Shown: positions 32,504 through 40,531, counted from the first letter of the stretch. The stretch: 40,531 nt of DNA from Opitutia bacterium UBA3151 (GCA_002364975.1 DEYT01000128.1:1-40531); one strand, 5' to 3'. The notes: generated by a model from the sequence alone, not told the origin. A program made the numbers and translations.

Positions 32504-33250
32504 ATGCATAAATTAGTTTTACTTCGTCATGGTGAAAGCCAGTGGAATCTTGAAAACCGTTTTACTGGATGGCACGATGTCAATCTAACCGAACAGGGTG
32601 AGCACGAGGGTCGGGAAGCGGGTCGTTTACTCAAGGAAGAGGGATTTGATTTTGATGTCGCTTATACATCCGTCCTTACCCGAGCAATTCGTACCCTTTG
32701 GCTTGCCCTTACGGAGATGGATCAAGTTTGGATTCCCGTCCACCGAGAGTGGCGCCTAAATGAGAGGCATTATGGATCTTTACAGGGATTAAATAAAGCG
32801 GAGACCGCAGAAAAGCATGGAGATGATCAAGTATTAGTATGGAGAAGGAGCTACGATATTCCACCACCTCCGATGACAAAGGATGATCCAGATTATGCAG
32901 GAAAAGATCGTCGTTATGCTAACTTAGACGAAGCAAATATTCCTTTAACTGAGTGTTTAAAGGATACTGTCGGCCGGTTCCTTCCACTTTGGGAGGAAAC
33001 AATTGCCCCTCAAATCAAATCCGGCAAGCAAGTTTTAATTGCCGCCCATGGCAATTCATTACGGGCTTTGATTAAGTACTTGGACGGGGTAACTGAAGAA
33101 GAAATCATTGGTATGAATGTTCCCACAGGGATGCCGCTGGTTTATGACCTTGATGAGAATCTTAAGCCAACAAACCGACAGTATCTGGGGGATGCTGAAA
33201 AAGTTGCGAAGGCGATGGAAGCGGTTGCCAACCAGGGGAAAGCGAAATAA
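32504..33250 (+). CDS. gpmA: 2,3-bisphosphoglycerate-dependent phosphoglycerate mutase
   Basis: Glycolytic mutase of 248 residues interconverting 3- and 2-phosphoglycerate. The phospho-His is in VLLRHGESQWNLENRFTGW (His9 or 10). RHYGSLQGLNK, YANLDEANIPLTECLKDTVGR and IAAHGNSLRALIKYL (second catalytic His) complete the active site. The C-terminal tail that closes over the site is present. Length and sequence are close to E. coli GpmA. Confidence 0.96.
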   Translation: MHKLVLLRHGESQWNLENRFTGWHDVNLTEQGEHEGREAGRLLKEEGFDFDVAYTSVLTRAIRTLWLALTEMDQVWIPVHREWRLNERHYGSLQGLNKAETAEKHGDDQVLVWRRSYDIPPPPMTKDDPDYAGKDRRYANLDEANIPLTECLKDTVGRFLPLWEETIAPQIKSGKQVLIAAHGNSLRALIKYLDGVTEEEIIGMNVPTGMPLVYDLDENLKPTNRQYLGDAEKVAKAMEAVANQGKAK

Positions 33251-33277
33251 TCTAAGGCCACCTGCCAACCCTGTGAC

Positions 33278-33305
33278 TTGCACTTTAAGTGATTTTGTTA
33301 ATAAT
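33278..33305 (+). promoter_or_regulatory. Promoter candidate for folE2
   Basis: TTGCAC (33278-33283), 16 bases, then AATAAT (33300-33305), one mismatch from the -10 consensus. The -10 ends 8 bases before the ATG, so the transcript would be leaderless or nearly so. The stretch TGTT-N8-AACA just over and after the -10 is an imperfect dyad of the kind bound by Fur/Zur-type repressors; in several bacteria folE2 is Zur-controlled. Confidence 0.3.
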
Positions 33306-33313
33306 TAAACATT

Positions 33314-34267
33314 ATGAAAACTCCTAGTGAACAAGAAAAGCCATTGAAGAGAGAATACGATGATTCCTTTGTGGTGACTCCCGAATATCGTGCCTCTTTG
33401 CCGGATGTACAGAATTCTGGCGATTCTGAGATGGAAGGTGCAAAAGTACCAATTTTACAAGTCGGCATATCAGGTTTTAAACTTCCTCTCCGTTTTGTTG
33501 GGCCTGACGGCGAGAATTTAGCAGTTGAAACAAAAATAACTGGTACGGTTAGTTTGGATGCGGATAAAAAAGGGATCAATATGTCTCGGATCATCCGAAT
33601 TTTTTATGAATATAAGGACGAAGTTTTTTCTCCAGAAATTCTGGCTGAAATTCTTACCCATTACAAAAATAATTTGGATTCAAAAGAAGCTCGTATAAAA
33701 TCGGATTTTTCTTACCCCATGATCCAAAGAAGTCTTCGTAGCGGGCTGGAAGGTTATCAGTATTATGGATGTAGCTTCGAAGGTTTGATCGATCGTGCTG
33801 ACCGAGTTCGAAAAATTATCCATTTTGATTTCGTATATTCTTCTGCTTGTCCGTGTGCATCTGAACTGTCGGAGCACGCGAGGCAGACTCGTGATTTGCT
33901 CGCAATTCCACATTCCCAGCGGAGTAAAGCAAGGGTGAGTGTTGAAGTTCACCCTGACCGCGAACTTTCCCTTCTTGAGTTAAGGGATATGTGTATACAA
34001 GCTTTGACTACGGAAACTCAAGTCATGGTCCGTCGTGAAGACGAGCAAGCATTTGCGGAAATGAATGGTGCCGAAGTAAAATTCGTGGAAGATGCTGCTC
34101 GACTGCTCTATGCTCAGTTTTCAGACGATTCTAGAATTATCGACTTCCGTGTGGTTTGTTCTCATTTTGAATCTCTCCATTCTCATGATGCAGTTGCGGT
34201 ACTTTGCCGCGGAATTGATGGAGGTTTTCGAGCTGAATACGAAGATTTCTCCAACCTGATTGTTTGA
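33314..34267 (+). CDS. folE2: GTP cyclohydrolase I, type IB (FolE2)
   Basis: First enzyme of folate (and some other pteridine) synthesis, converting GTP to 7,8-dihydroneopterin triphosphate. The 317-residue sequence has the FolE2 motifs: YSSACPCASELSEHARQT (about 175-192) with the metal-binding Cys in the CPC, and AIPHSQRSKARVSVEV (about 197-212). FolE2 can use metals other than zinc. It lacks the FolE1 type sequence. It follows gpmA on the same strand after 63 bases, with its own promoter candidate. Confidence 0.92.
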   Translation: MKTPSEQEKPLKREYDDSFVVTPEYRASLPDVQNSGDSEMEGAKVPILQVGISGFKLPLRFVGPDGENLAVETKITGTVSLDADKKGINMSRIIRIFYEYKDEVFSPEILAEILTHYKNNLDSKEARIKSDFSYPMIQRSLRSGLEGYQYYGCSFEGLIDRADRVRKIIHFDFVYSSACPCASELSEHARQTRDLLAIPHSQRSKARVSVEVHPDRELSLLELRDMCIQALTTETQVMVRREDEQAFAEMNGAEVKFVEDAARLLYAQFSDDSRIIDFRVVCSHFESLHSHDAVAVLCRGIDGGFRAEYEDFSNLIV

Positions 34268-34305
34268 TCTAATTCGTTCCTTTTTTTGGACCTTAGTCCT
34301 TTGAC

Positions 34306-35442
34306 ATGAAATTCGAGATCATTCGGGAAACCGATTGGATTTCAAGACATCATACTGAAATTGAAGGTTTTCGAAAAAAAGCAGATTTTGATAACCATTA
34401 TTTTGCCAGTCCTTGGCTACAAGTCTGGTTTAAGAGACAAATTCCAAGTACGGCTCCAGTGCTTCTTATTGTGCGTGACCAGCAAAATTCATTGGTAGGA
34501 TTTTGGCCTTTTGTTGAGAGACCCGGAATCCTTGGATCCAAGGGTCTTTGGCCTTATGTTTATGATGAGGCTAATTATTTCCATCCGATTTGTTTGCAAT
34601 CTGCAATTACTGAGCTGGTCATAGGATTACAGAGTTTGTTAGGGGAGTTTCTTTTCTGTTGGATCCCTCTCATGAAAGATTCTTTCTGGCATCATTTTTC
34701 GAATGCTCGATTCAAAAATGGAAAATATCTTTCCATTTCCCGTAGCCCAAGAAAAACTGCTCTACTTATTCCTCAAGAAGAGACTGAATTTAAAGACTTT
34801 TGGGATGAACAAGCAGGAACGAAAAGTAGAAAGTCCTTTCGCTATGATCAAAAAGCCCTCTCACAAAAAGGGAAAATTGCGATCCAAAACTATAGTACTT
34901 TCAAGGAGATCAGGTCGGTGATGCCAGCAACCTGTGTGGTGGAGGTGGAGTCTTGGAAATCTAAGGAAGGTGCGGGTTTGTACACCATTCGCGGGAAAAG
35001 AGGTTTCTTTTTCGAGTTACTGCCCGAATTGGCTGAGCAAGGAAATGCAAGAGTTGCAATTTTAAGTTTGGATGACCAACCCATTGCTTGGCAAGTTGAA
35101 CTACTGGGTTCCAGAAATTTGGGAATCCATCATCTCGCATTTGACCAGAGATGGAAAAAATATTCTCCGGGCAAACAATTACTGCATCATCAGCTATCTC
35201 TGGCATGGAAAGAAGGAAGAACGATTGATTTTCTCCCGGGAAATTTTGAGTACAAACAAAAGATTTCTACCCTGGTCGAATCTGTTCATGAATTTCACTG
35301 GTTTAAGCGATCAATCCGAGGTTTTCTGGCCAGGAAGTTAATCCTCGGAAATATAAAAGTGCGCCAGAAAATTAGACAAAATTCAGGGGAAACAAAGGTC
35401 AGCAAAACTATGAAAGAGATTCTCGAAGAAAAGAATGGATGA
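34306..35442 (+). CDS. BioF2/CelD-like GNAT acetyltransferase
   Basis: Protein of 378 residues with two GNAT-like folds as in CelD/BcsL and FemAB-related acyltransferases. The N-terminal part starts MKFEIIRETDWISRH and contains FWPFVERPG. The C-terminal BioF2-like domain (about 165-320) has ESWKSKEGAGLYTI, NARVAILSLDDQPIAWQVEL, the FDQRWKKYSPGKQLLHHQL acyl-CoA segment and IDFLPGNFEYKQ. The substrate is unknown; related genes often act in polysaccharide or lipid modification. It starts 38 bases after folE2 and precedes pdxH. Confidence 0.8.
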   Translation: MKFEIIRETDWISRHHTEIEGFRKKADFDNHYFASPWLQVWFKRQIPSTAPVLLIVRDQQNSLVGFWPFVERPGILGSKGLWPYVYDEANYFHPICLQSAITELVIGLQSLLGEFLFCWIPLMKDSFWHHFSNARFKNGKYLSISRSPRKTALLIPQEETEFKDFWDEQAGTKSRKSFRYDQKALSQKGKIAIQNYSTFKEIRSVMPATCVVEVESWKSKEGAGLYTIRGKRGFFFELLPELAEQGNARVAILSLDDQPIAWQVELLGSRNLGIHHLAFDQRWKKYSPGKQLLHHQLSLAWKEGRTIDFLPGNFEYKQKISTLVESVHEFHWFKRSIRGFLARKLILGNIKVRQKIRQNSGETKVSKTMKEILEEKNG

Positions 35443-35488
35443 TGAAAACGCTTTGCGGACTTATGCGTCTTCGTTATGATAAATTTTG

Positions 35489-36136
35489 ATGAAAGAACTA
35501 TCCACCCAGCTTCAATCCATGCGTGAGCAATATGACTGTGAGCCCTTGCGTCGTTCAGCGATGCGTTCTTGTCCATTCGAACAATTTACGGATTGGTTGA
35601 ACGAAGCGGTTTTAGCCAAAATCTATGATCCTAATGCCTGTAGTTTATCTACCGTTGATGAAAAAGGGTGTCCGTCTGCCCGTGCCGTACTTCTCAAAGG
35701 ATTGGAAAGGAACAAGTTTATCTTTTACACCAATTATAACAGTAGAAAAGCCAGGCACTTATCGACCAACTCCAATGCCTGTCTTCATTTTCCATGGTTT
35801 TCTTTACAGCGGCAGATAATCATAACCGGCGAAGTTTCCAAAACAGAAGACCAAGAGGCTGAAGAATATTTCACTTCCCGACCGCCTTTAAGTAAACTGG
35901 GGGCTTGGGCTTCCGATCAGAGTAATGATTTGGATTCCCGCGAAACCCTAGAAAAAGCTTTTTTAAAGGCCCAGGAAAAGTATGGAGATAATCCACCCAA
36001 ACCCCCACACTGGGGAGGTTTCGGTCTCAATCCAAAGAGTATTGAATTTTGGCAGGGAGGACCCAATCGCTTACATGATCGGTTTATGTACGAACTCGTA
36101 GGAAGTAGTTGGAATATGAAGAGATTGAATCCATGA
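35489..36136 (+). CDS. pdxH: Pyridoxamine 5'-phosphate oxidase
   Basis: FMN enzyme of 215 residues that oxidises pyridoxine or pyridoxamine 5'-phosphate to PLP. The ATG at 35489 is used; the codon before it is TTG. FMN-binding segments are ARAVLLKGLERNKFIFYTNYNSRKA and GEVSKTEDQEAEEYFTSRP. WGGFGLNPKSIEFWQGGPNRLHDRF near the C-terminus binds the substrate. The 3' end overlaps the next small gene by 4 bases (ATGA). Confidence 0.95.
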   Translation: MKELSTQLQSMREQYDCEPLRRSAMRSCPFEQFTDWLNEAVLAKIYDPNACSLSTVDEKGCPSARAVLLKGLERNKFIFYTNYNSRKARHLSTNSNACLHFPWFSLQRQIIITGEVSKTEDQEAEEYFTSRPPLSKLGAWASDQSNDLDSRETLEKAFLKAQEKYGDNPPKPPHWGGFGLNPKSIEFWQGGPNRLHDRFMYELVGSSWNMKRLNP

Positions 36137-36330
36137 CCGAAGACGAACCAAGTAATAATGCAGAAACTTTGGACGAATTACTATCCATGCGAGGAAAACC
36201 TTTTTCTGACTGGAAGGAAGAAAGGAAATATTTGCGTGATAAGTGGGGCATGCAAGGGATGGAAGTCAAGATTGATCCAGAAGAATCCGAAGAGCAAGAA
36301 TCGACACCTGAAAATGTTAAAGAATCATGA
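36133..36330 (+). CDS. 65-residue acidic protein between pdxH and menB
   Basis: Small acidic protein (MTEDEPSNNAETLDELLSM...) with a central helical part (WKEERKYLRDKWGM) and a Glu-rich tail. It has no signal, Cys pair or recognised domain. The ATG at 36133 overlaps the pdxH stop as ATGA, and its own stop overlaps the menB start as ATGA. This exact coupling on both sides makes it a real gene in spite of its small size. A longer reading from 36109 would overlap pdxH by 28 bases and is less likely. The function is unknown. Confidence 0.65.
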   Translation: MTEDEPSNNAETLDELLSMRGKPFSDWKEERKYLRDKWGMQGMEVKIDPEESEEQESTPENVKES

Positions 36331-37154
36331 ACTGGAAAACTGCAGGTAATTACCAAGACATTTTTTACCACAAGTCGGATGGTATCGCAAAGGTTACCAT
36401 CAATCGCCCACACAAAAGAAATGCTTTTCGGCCCAAGACCGTCTCCGAAATGTATCAAGCTTTTTTGGATGCCCGTGAAGACCCCGATGTCGGGGTTGTA
36501 TTACTTACAGGTGCGGGTCCTCACACCGATGGTAAGTATGCTTTCTGTTCTGGTGGGGACCAAAGTGTAAGGGGCGATGCTGGCTATATGGACGATGATG
36601 GAGTACCCCGGTTGAATGTCTTGGACTTGCAGAAACTGATTCGTAGTATGCCCAAAGTAGTGATTGCTCTGGTTTCCGGATATGCAATCGGCGGCGGGCA
36701 TGTACTGCATGTGGTCTGTGACCTTACCATTGCTGCGGATAACGCGATCTTTGGGCAGACTGGTCCCAAGGTTGGTAGTTTTGATGGTGGTTTGGGTTCC
36801 AGTTATTTGGCTCGAATTGTGGGCCAAAAAAAAGCCCGTGAGATCTGGTACTTATGCCGTCAATACAATGCTCAGGAAGCTTTAGATATGGGTCTGGTTA
36901 ATCAAGTGGTTCCCGTTGAGGATCTTGAAAAGGAGGGTATTCAATGGGCAGGAGAAATTTTGGAAAAAAGCCCATTAGCAATTCGATGCCTTAAATCCGC
37001 ATTCAACGCCGAACTGGACGGCCAGTCTGGTATTCAGGAACTTGCGGGTAATGCTACCTTATTGTATTACTTGTCCGAAGAGGGTTCGGAGGGCAAAAAG
37101 GCTTTCTTAGAAAAAAGAAAGCCAAACTTCGAAAAGTATCCTTGGCTTCCCTAA
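36327..37154 (+). CDS. menB: 1,4-dihydroxy-2-naphthoyl-CoA synthase
   Basis: Menaquinone pathway enzyme of 275 residues (crotonase fold) that closes the ring of o-succinylbenzoyl-CoA. HKRNAFRPKTVSEM, FCSGGDQSVRGDAGY and SGYAIGGGHVLHVVCDLTIA give the oxyanion hole. IFGQTGPKVGSFDGGLGSSY and the tail KRKPNFEKYPWLP are almost identical to other MenB proteins. The start overlaps the small upstream gene (ATGA). It implies that this organism makes menaquinone. The next 198 bases to 37352 hold no gene that I can support. Confidence 0.97.
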   Translation: MNWKTAGNYQDIFYHKSDGIAKVTINRPHKRNAFRPKTVSEMYQAFLDAREDPDVGVVLLTGAGPHTDGKYAFCSGGDQSVRGDAGYMDDDGVPRLNVLDLQKLIRSMPKVVIALVSGYAIGGGHVLHVVCDLTIAADNAIFGQTGPKVGSFDGGLGSSYLARIVGQKKAREIWYLCRQYNAQEALDMGLVNQVVPVEDLEKEGIQWAGEILEKSPLAIRCLKSAFNAELDGQSGIQELAGNATLLYYLSEEGSEGKKAFLEKRKPNFEKYPWLP

Positions 37155-37352
37155 CCATATTTTTTCCCTTATTTTTCGGAAATCCAAATCCGGAATTTCA
37201 TAAAAGGTGCATCTATTTTCCCGGATGTCAAACCATCCATGACAATCAACCATGACCAAAATTACATTCGGTTTCGAACGGGATTTTTCGGCAAATGCCG
37301 ACCTTAGAAAAGCAAAGAAGAAGAGGAGAATAATTTCGAGGTTTGATTCATC

Positions 37353-38690
37353 TCACCTACGGTTTTGAGCGAATTGTACTCTTTGCCCGCCGTTCTTCAT
37401 CTTCAGTTCTCCTTGATGGTAGGCAATGTGCCCGGATACAAAGGTAGTATCAATTGAATTGGTAAAAGTCAGTTGTGGAAAGGGGGACCACTGGCATTTG
37501 CTGAATAATTCTTTTTTACTCACTTCCGTTTTCTTTGCCGGATCCACCACTACGAGATCTGCCCAGTATCCTTCCCGTAAATATCCTCGTTCTTGTACTT
37601 GAAATAATCGGGCAGGTGCATGGCAAGCTCGCTCTACTACAGTTTCGAGCGAAAAACAACGCTGCTCGCACATCTCAAGAAGAAGTAATAAGGAATGTTG
37701 AATTAAGGGTAAGCCGGAGGGAGCCAGAAAATAAGATTGCTGCTTTTCATCCCAAGTATGTGGGGCATGATCGGTGGCAATCACCGAGATGGTTCCATGA
37801 TCGACCGCTTTTCGAATCGCATCCCGGTCCCTTGCCTTTTTGATTGCAGGGTTGCATTTAATTAAAGAACCTAGAGTGGAGTAACTCTTTTCTTCAAACC
37901 AGAGGTGATGTACGCAAGCTTCCGCTGTAATCCGCTCATGACTAGGTGTGAAAAGCTTCAATTCTTCTTCGGTGGATATATGCAGAACATGTAGCTTTGC
38001 GTTTTCTCTTTCGGCTAGTTCCACCGCCATGGAAGATGATTTTAAGCATGCTTCCCGAGAACGGATGTTTGGGTGTTCCGAAAAGGGTACCTTTTCTCCG
38101 AATTTTTCACGGGCCCGTGCCTCCTGATCTTGTATCATCGGAGTATTCTCACAGTGGGTGGCGATAATGGTTGGAGCATGGCGAAAGATTTGTTCCAGAA
38201 CTGCTTCCTCATCCACCAGCATATTACCGGTTGATGAACCCATAAAAACTTTAACCCCTGCAATGGAAGCAGGGTCGATGGCCTTTACCTGTTCGAGGTT
38301 TTCATTGCTCGCTCCGAGAAAGAAGGCGTAATTAGCAAGGGAGTCCCGCTGTGCAATGCTACATTTCTCCTCAAGTTTTTCAGAATCCAGGGTGGGGGGA
38401 GAAACATTGGGCATTTCAAAAAAAGTGGTTACGCCACCTGCAACCGCAGCTTTAGATTCCGAGGCGATACAAGCTTTGTGAGTCAATCCAGGTTCTCGGA
38501 AATGAACTTGGTCGTCAATGAGTCCGGGTAACACCAGTTTTGCACTTGCATCGATTACCTGACTTTTGGGATAAGTGTTGGGAAGATTAGAGCCAATGTT
38601 TTCTATCCTACCATTTTTGATGTACAAGTCTTGCTCCAGTCTGCTGCCCTCATTGATCAAGGTGCCACCAGTTATGACATAATCATTCAT
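37353..38690 (-). CDS. pyrC: Dihydroorotase (class I)
   Basis: Pyrimidine synthesis enzyme of 445 residues, closing carbamoyl-aspartate to dihydroorotate. LPGLIDDQVHFREPGLTHK (about 54-72) carries the metal site: the usual HxH reads QxH here, as in the dihydroorotases I recall from Bacteroidetes. FEMPNVSPPT, GVKVFMGSSTGNM (with the Lys that is carbamylated in binuclear relatives), THCEN and VLHIST supply further ligands. IATDHAPH holds the catalytic Asp. The C-terminal ADLVVVDP motif is typical. It starts 15 bases after proA, so the two form an operon. Confidence 0.9.
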   Translation of the reverse strand: MNDYVITGGTLINEGSRLEQDLYIKNGRIENIGSNLPNTYPKSQVIDASAKLVLPGLIDDQVHFREPGLTHKACIASESKAAVAGGVTTFFEMPNVSPPTLDSEKLEEKCSIAQRDSLANYAFFLGASNENLEQVKAIDPASIAGVKVFMGSSTGNMLVDEEAVLEQIFRHAPTIIATHCENTPMIQDQEARAREKFGEKVPFSEHPNIRSREACLKSSSMAVELAERENAKLHVLHISTEEELKLFTPSHERITAEACVHHLWFEEKSYSTLGSLIKCNPAIKKARDRDAIRKAVDHGTISVIATDHAPHTWDEKQQSYFLAPSGLPLIQHSLLLLLEMCEQRCFSLETVVERACHAPARLFQVQERGYLREGYWADLVVVDPAKKTEVSKKELFSKCQWSPFPQLTFTNSIDTTFVSGHIAYHQGELKMKNGGQRVQFAQNRR

Positions 38691-38705
38691 TGGATCAAGC
38701 TTGGA

Positions 38706-39971
38706 TCATTTCCATTGGCCCGTTCCTATGATTTGATACTTGTAGGTGCAAAGTTCCTCTAATCCCATGGGACCCCGGGCATGTAGACGGTCGGTGGAGA
38801 TCCCAATTTCAGCACCCAGTCCAAATTCAAAGCCATCGGTGTATCGGGTGCTGGCATTCCAATAAACTGAGGAAGCATCCACCTCACTCAAAAAGCGTTC
38901 TGCATTTTTTTGATTCTCGGTAATAATGGATTCACTGTGTCCGCTTCCGAATTGATTGATGAAGGAAATACCTTCCTCCACGGAGTCGACAATTTTTAAC
39001 GCGAGCCTGAGATCCAAGAACTCCTCGGCAAATTCTGCTTCTCCGGCAGGTGAAACCTCAAAACCTGCCAGTATGGATGTAGCTTCTTCATCGGCAAAAA
39101 TTCGACAATCATTTTGGATCAGTTCTTCCACGCAAGAAGGTAAAAATTTTTCCGCTACTGACTTTTCGACAATTAGGTTCTCAATTGCGTTACAGACCCC
39201 AGGTCGTCCACATTTTGCAGAGACTGCAATTTCTTGAGCCATGGAAAGGTTGGCACTGGCATCGATGTACAAATTGCAGACCCCTTTGTAGTGCTTGATT
39301 ACTGGAATCCTACTATTTTCCGCAACAAAGCGAATTAATCCTTCTCCACCTCTTGGAATGATGCAGTGAACAAACTCATCCATGGTAAGTAAATGATTCA
39401 ACGCTTCTCTTTCAGTCGTAGGAATTAATTGCACTGCATCATTGGGCAAAGGGGAGGATATCAAGACCTCGGAAATTATTTCAGCCAAGGCTCGGTTTGA
39501 ACATTGAGCCTCTTTCCCTCCTCGTAAAATTGAAGCGTTACCAGATTTAAGGCAAAGACCAGCACAATCAATGGTCACATTGGGGCGGGATTCGTAGATG
39601 ATACCAATTACCCCAATTGGAACTCTGGTTTTTCGGATCTCAAGTCCATTGGGGCGAGTTTTGGATTCAATGATTGCACCTACTGGATCGGGTAATTCAA
39701 TCAGTTGACGGATGCCCTGAGCCATTCCGTCAATTCTTTCATGAGTAAGACGTAATCGATCGATCATGGCAGAGCTCAATTTGTTTTTCCCCGCAACATC
39801 CAGATCCTTTTGGTTTTCTTCCAGTAAGGTCTTACGGTTCGACTCGAGGTTTTGAGCAATGGCTTTCAGGGTTTGATTCTTTTCCTCTTCCGTGGAGCCA
39901 TTCAACGCGAGTGATGCGGTGCGGGCACGCTGGGCAACGGATTCAATCAGTTCGAATAAGTGATCAGACAT
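38706..39971 (-). CDS. proA: Gamma-glutamyl phosphate reductase
   Basis: Proline pathway enzyme of 421 residues that reduces glutamyl 5-phosphate to the semialdehyde using NADPH. The catalytic Cys is Cys260 in GRPGVCNAIENL. IESKTRPNGLEIRKTRVPIGVIGIIYESRPNVTIDCAGLCLKSGN-type segments and ILRGGKEAQCSN bind NADPH; YWNASTRYTDGFEFGLGAEIGIST is the family signature near the end. It is the first gene of the operon with pyrC. proB is not in the window. Confidence 0.96.
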   Translation of the reverse strand: MSDHLFELIESVAQRARTASLALNGSTEEEKNQTLKAIAQNLESNRKTLLEENQKDLDVAGKNKLSSAMIDRLRLTHERIDGMAQGIRQLIELPDPVGAIIESKTRPNGLEIRKTRVPIGVIGIIYESRPNVTIDCAGLCLKSGNASILRGGKEAQCSNRALAEIISEVLISSPLPNDAVQLIPTTEREALNHLLTMDEFVHCIIPRGGEGLIRFVAENSRIPVIKHYKGVCNLYIDASANLSMAQEIAVSAKCGRPGVCNAIENLIVEKSVAEKFLPSCVEELIQNDCRIFADEEATSILAGFEVSPAGEAEFAEEFLDLRLALKIVDSVEEGISFINQFGSGHSESIITENQKNAERFLSEVDASSVYWNASTRYTDGFEFGLGAEIGISTDRLHARGPMGLEELCTYKYQIIGTGQWK

Positions 39972-40039
39972 ATTAATACCCTAAAGGAAGTAGAGGTAGG
40001 GGTGAAGAGTATTCGACTTTCAACTTTTATTTTTGAAAA

Positions 40040-40068
40040 AAAGAGCCCCCAAGTCAGGGGGCTTTTTT
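40040..40068 (-). terminator. Strong intrinsic terminator after the EF-hand gene
   Basis: AGCCCCC at 40044-40050 pairs with GGGGGCT at 40057-40063 across a 6-nt loop. The flanking A-tract and T-tract extend the stem. It lies about 26 bases after the stop of the EF-hand gene and also separates it from proA. It can work in both directions. Confidence 0.85.
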
Positions 40069-40093
40069 AAAATAGAATACTGTAAAGGATTAC

Positions 40094-40531
40094 TTAGGAC
40101 TCCTTCTTTTTCTTGCCCTTGCCTTTGCCATCTCCTTTTCCTTTACCATCAGGTTTCTTTCCCTTTCCCACTTCACCAGGCTCGGGGCGCGAGGCCATGG
40201 CTGCCTTTCTTTCTTCGTCATTTAATTTTCCATCTCCATCCTTGTCGAATTTTTCCATTACTTCTTTCTTGCGGGCCGCCATTGCTTTATGGGCTTCTGC
40301 CTTTTCTTCTTCATTTAATTCACCATCCCCATCCTTATCGAATTTTTTTACCAAAAATGGTGGCATCTTTCTCTTGGCCATCATGGTTTTACGAGCCTCT
40401 GCCTTTTCATCATCGCTGAGTTTTCCATCTCCATCCGTGTCAAATTTCTTAATCATTTCTTCACGGGATGGACGGTCACCGGATGGGCCTCCCGACTTTT
40501 TCCCTTTTTCTGGCTTCGCCGCGAAACCGAA
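40094..40531 (-). CDS. Secreted EF-hand calcium-binding protein (5' end outside the window)
   Basis: Partial gene: the frame stays open to the window edge, and the coding part upstream of the first ATG (40456) reads FGFAAKPEKGKKSGG, which looks like the end of a signal peptide and the start of a mature protein. Three canonical EF-hand loops follow: DTDGDGKLSDDE, DKDGDGELNEEE and DKDGDGKLNDEE, each with Asp or Glu at the calcium positions and evenly spaced by about 30 to 36 residues. The C-terminus is a low-complexity Lys/Gly tail (GKGKKPDGKGKGDGKGKG). Similar small secreted EF-hand proteins are common in the PVC group. It is followed by a strong terminator. Confidence 0.85.
   Translation of the reverse strand, partial: FGFAAKPEKGKKSGGPSGDRPSREEMIKKFDTDGDGKLSDDEKAEARKTMMAKRKMPPFLVKKFDKDGDGELNEEEKAEAHKAMAARKKEVMEKFDKDGDGKLNDEERKAAMASRPEPGEVGKGKKPDGKGKGDGKGKGKKKKES

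Noticed and set aside
37265..37290. T-loop-like GGTTTCGAACGGGAT stretch suggesting a tRNA
   Set aside because: No acceptor stem, anticodon arm or D arm can be built around it.
37288..37301. Hairpin TCGGC-AAAT-GCCGA
   Set aside because: It is followed by A residues on the minus strand and by no T-tract on the plus strand, so it is not a terminator for pyrC or menB.
37252..37368. Possible 38-residue ORF (MTKITFGFERDFSANAD...) between menB and pyrC
   Set aside because: No ribosome binding site, very short, very basic end, and it runs into the antisense of pyrC.
40033..40419. Open frame on the plus strand with many Pro, His and Leu
   Set aside because: Complement of the EF-hand repeats, and it includes the terminator.

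Overview
This window looks like a chromosomal core/accessory mix from a Gram-negative, AT-leaning bacterium. My best inference is the PVC superphylum, probably a marine Verrucomicrobiota of the Opitutia type. The reasons are lipoproteins with MORN/YwqK-like repeats, a giant PQQ-propeller protein with InlB-type repeats and a Trp-rich C-terminal domain, secreted EF-hand and Lys/Glu-rich helical proteins, a PPi-type phosphofructokinase, and starts that mostly lack a clear Shine-Dalgarno sequence. I see no rRNA, tRNA, CRISPR array, insertion sequence or phage gene. Coding density is very high: no gene-free stretch exceeds about 200 bases.

Layout. 186-1244: two convergent MORN-like lipoproteins. 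1347-3583: ABC-F ATPase and thymidine kinase. 3616-6145 (minus): an operon of LMW-PTP, fructosamine-kinase family protein, hypoxanthine phosphoribosyltransferase and a YqaA/DedA-like membrane protein, with a terminator hairpin lying inside the end of tdk. 6244-8059 (plus): SDR, YbaB and RecR. 8056-16709 (minus): the most distinctive block. In transcription order it holds an NtrC-type response regulator, a regulatory intergenic region, a secreted helical protein with an internal duplication, a strong terminator, a beta-barrel-like protein that seems to use an ATT start, a histidine kinase overlapping it, and a 1161-residue exported propeller/InlB-repeat protein. 16782-19301: a cell-wall amidase, a secreted protein of unknown role and an exported SAM-methyltransferase-like protein.

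19384-23057 (plus): IspH, PurB and PPi-phosphofructokinase. 23244-25044 (minus): a DAP-decarboxylase-like enzyme and dihydrofolate reductase. 25130-27622: a Ski2/Suv3-like helicase convergent with ValS. 30432-32354: rhomboid protease, a small orphan protein, a lipoprotein and FxsA. 32504-37154 (plus): GpmA, FolE2, a BioF2-like acetyltransferase, PdxH, a 65-residue orphan and MenB; the last three are linked by ATGA overlaps. 37353-39971 (minus): ProA followed by PyrC. The right edge cuts a secreted three-EF-hand protein.

How the parts may work together. The kinase, NtrC-type regulator, secreted helical protein and outer-membrane-like protein resemble in layout an envelope-stress circuit of the ZraPSR/Cpx kind, with extra surface components; this is inference. 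The kinase/phosphatase pair at 4777-6145 fits a protein-deglycation module. The rest is housekeeping: purine, pyrimidine, folate, isoprenoid, menaquinone, proline, lysine/peptidoglycan, PLP and glycolytic metabolism.
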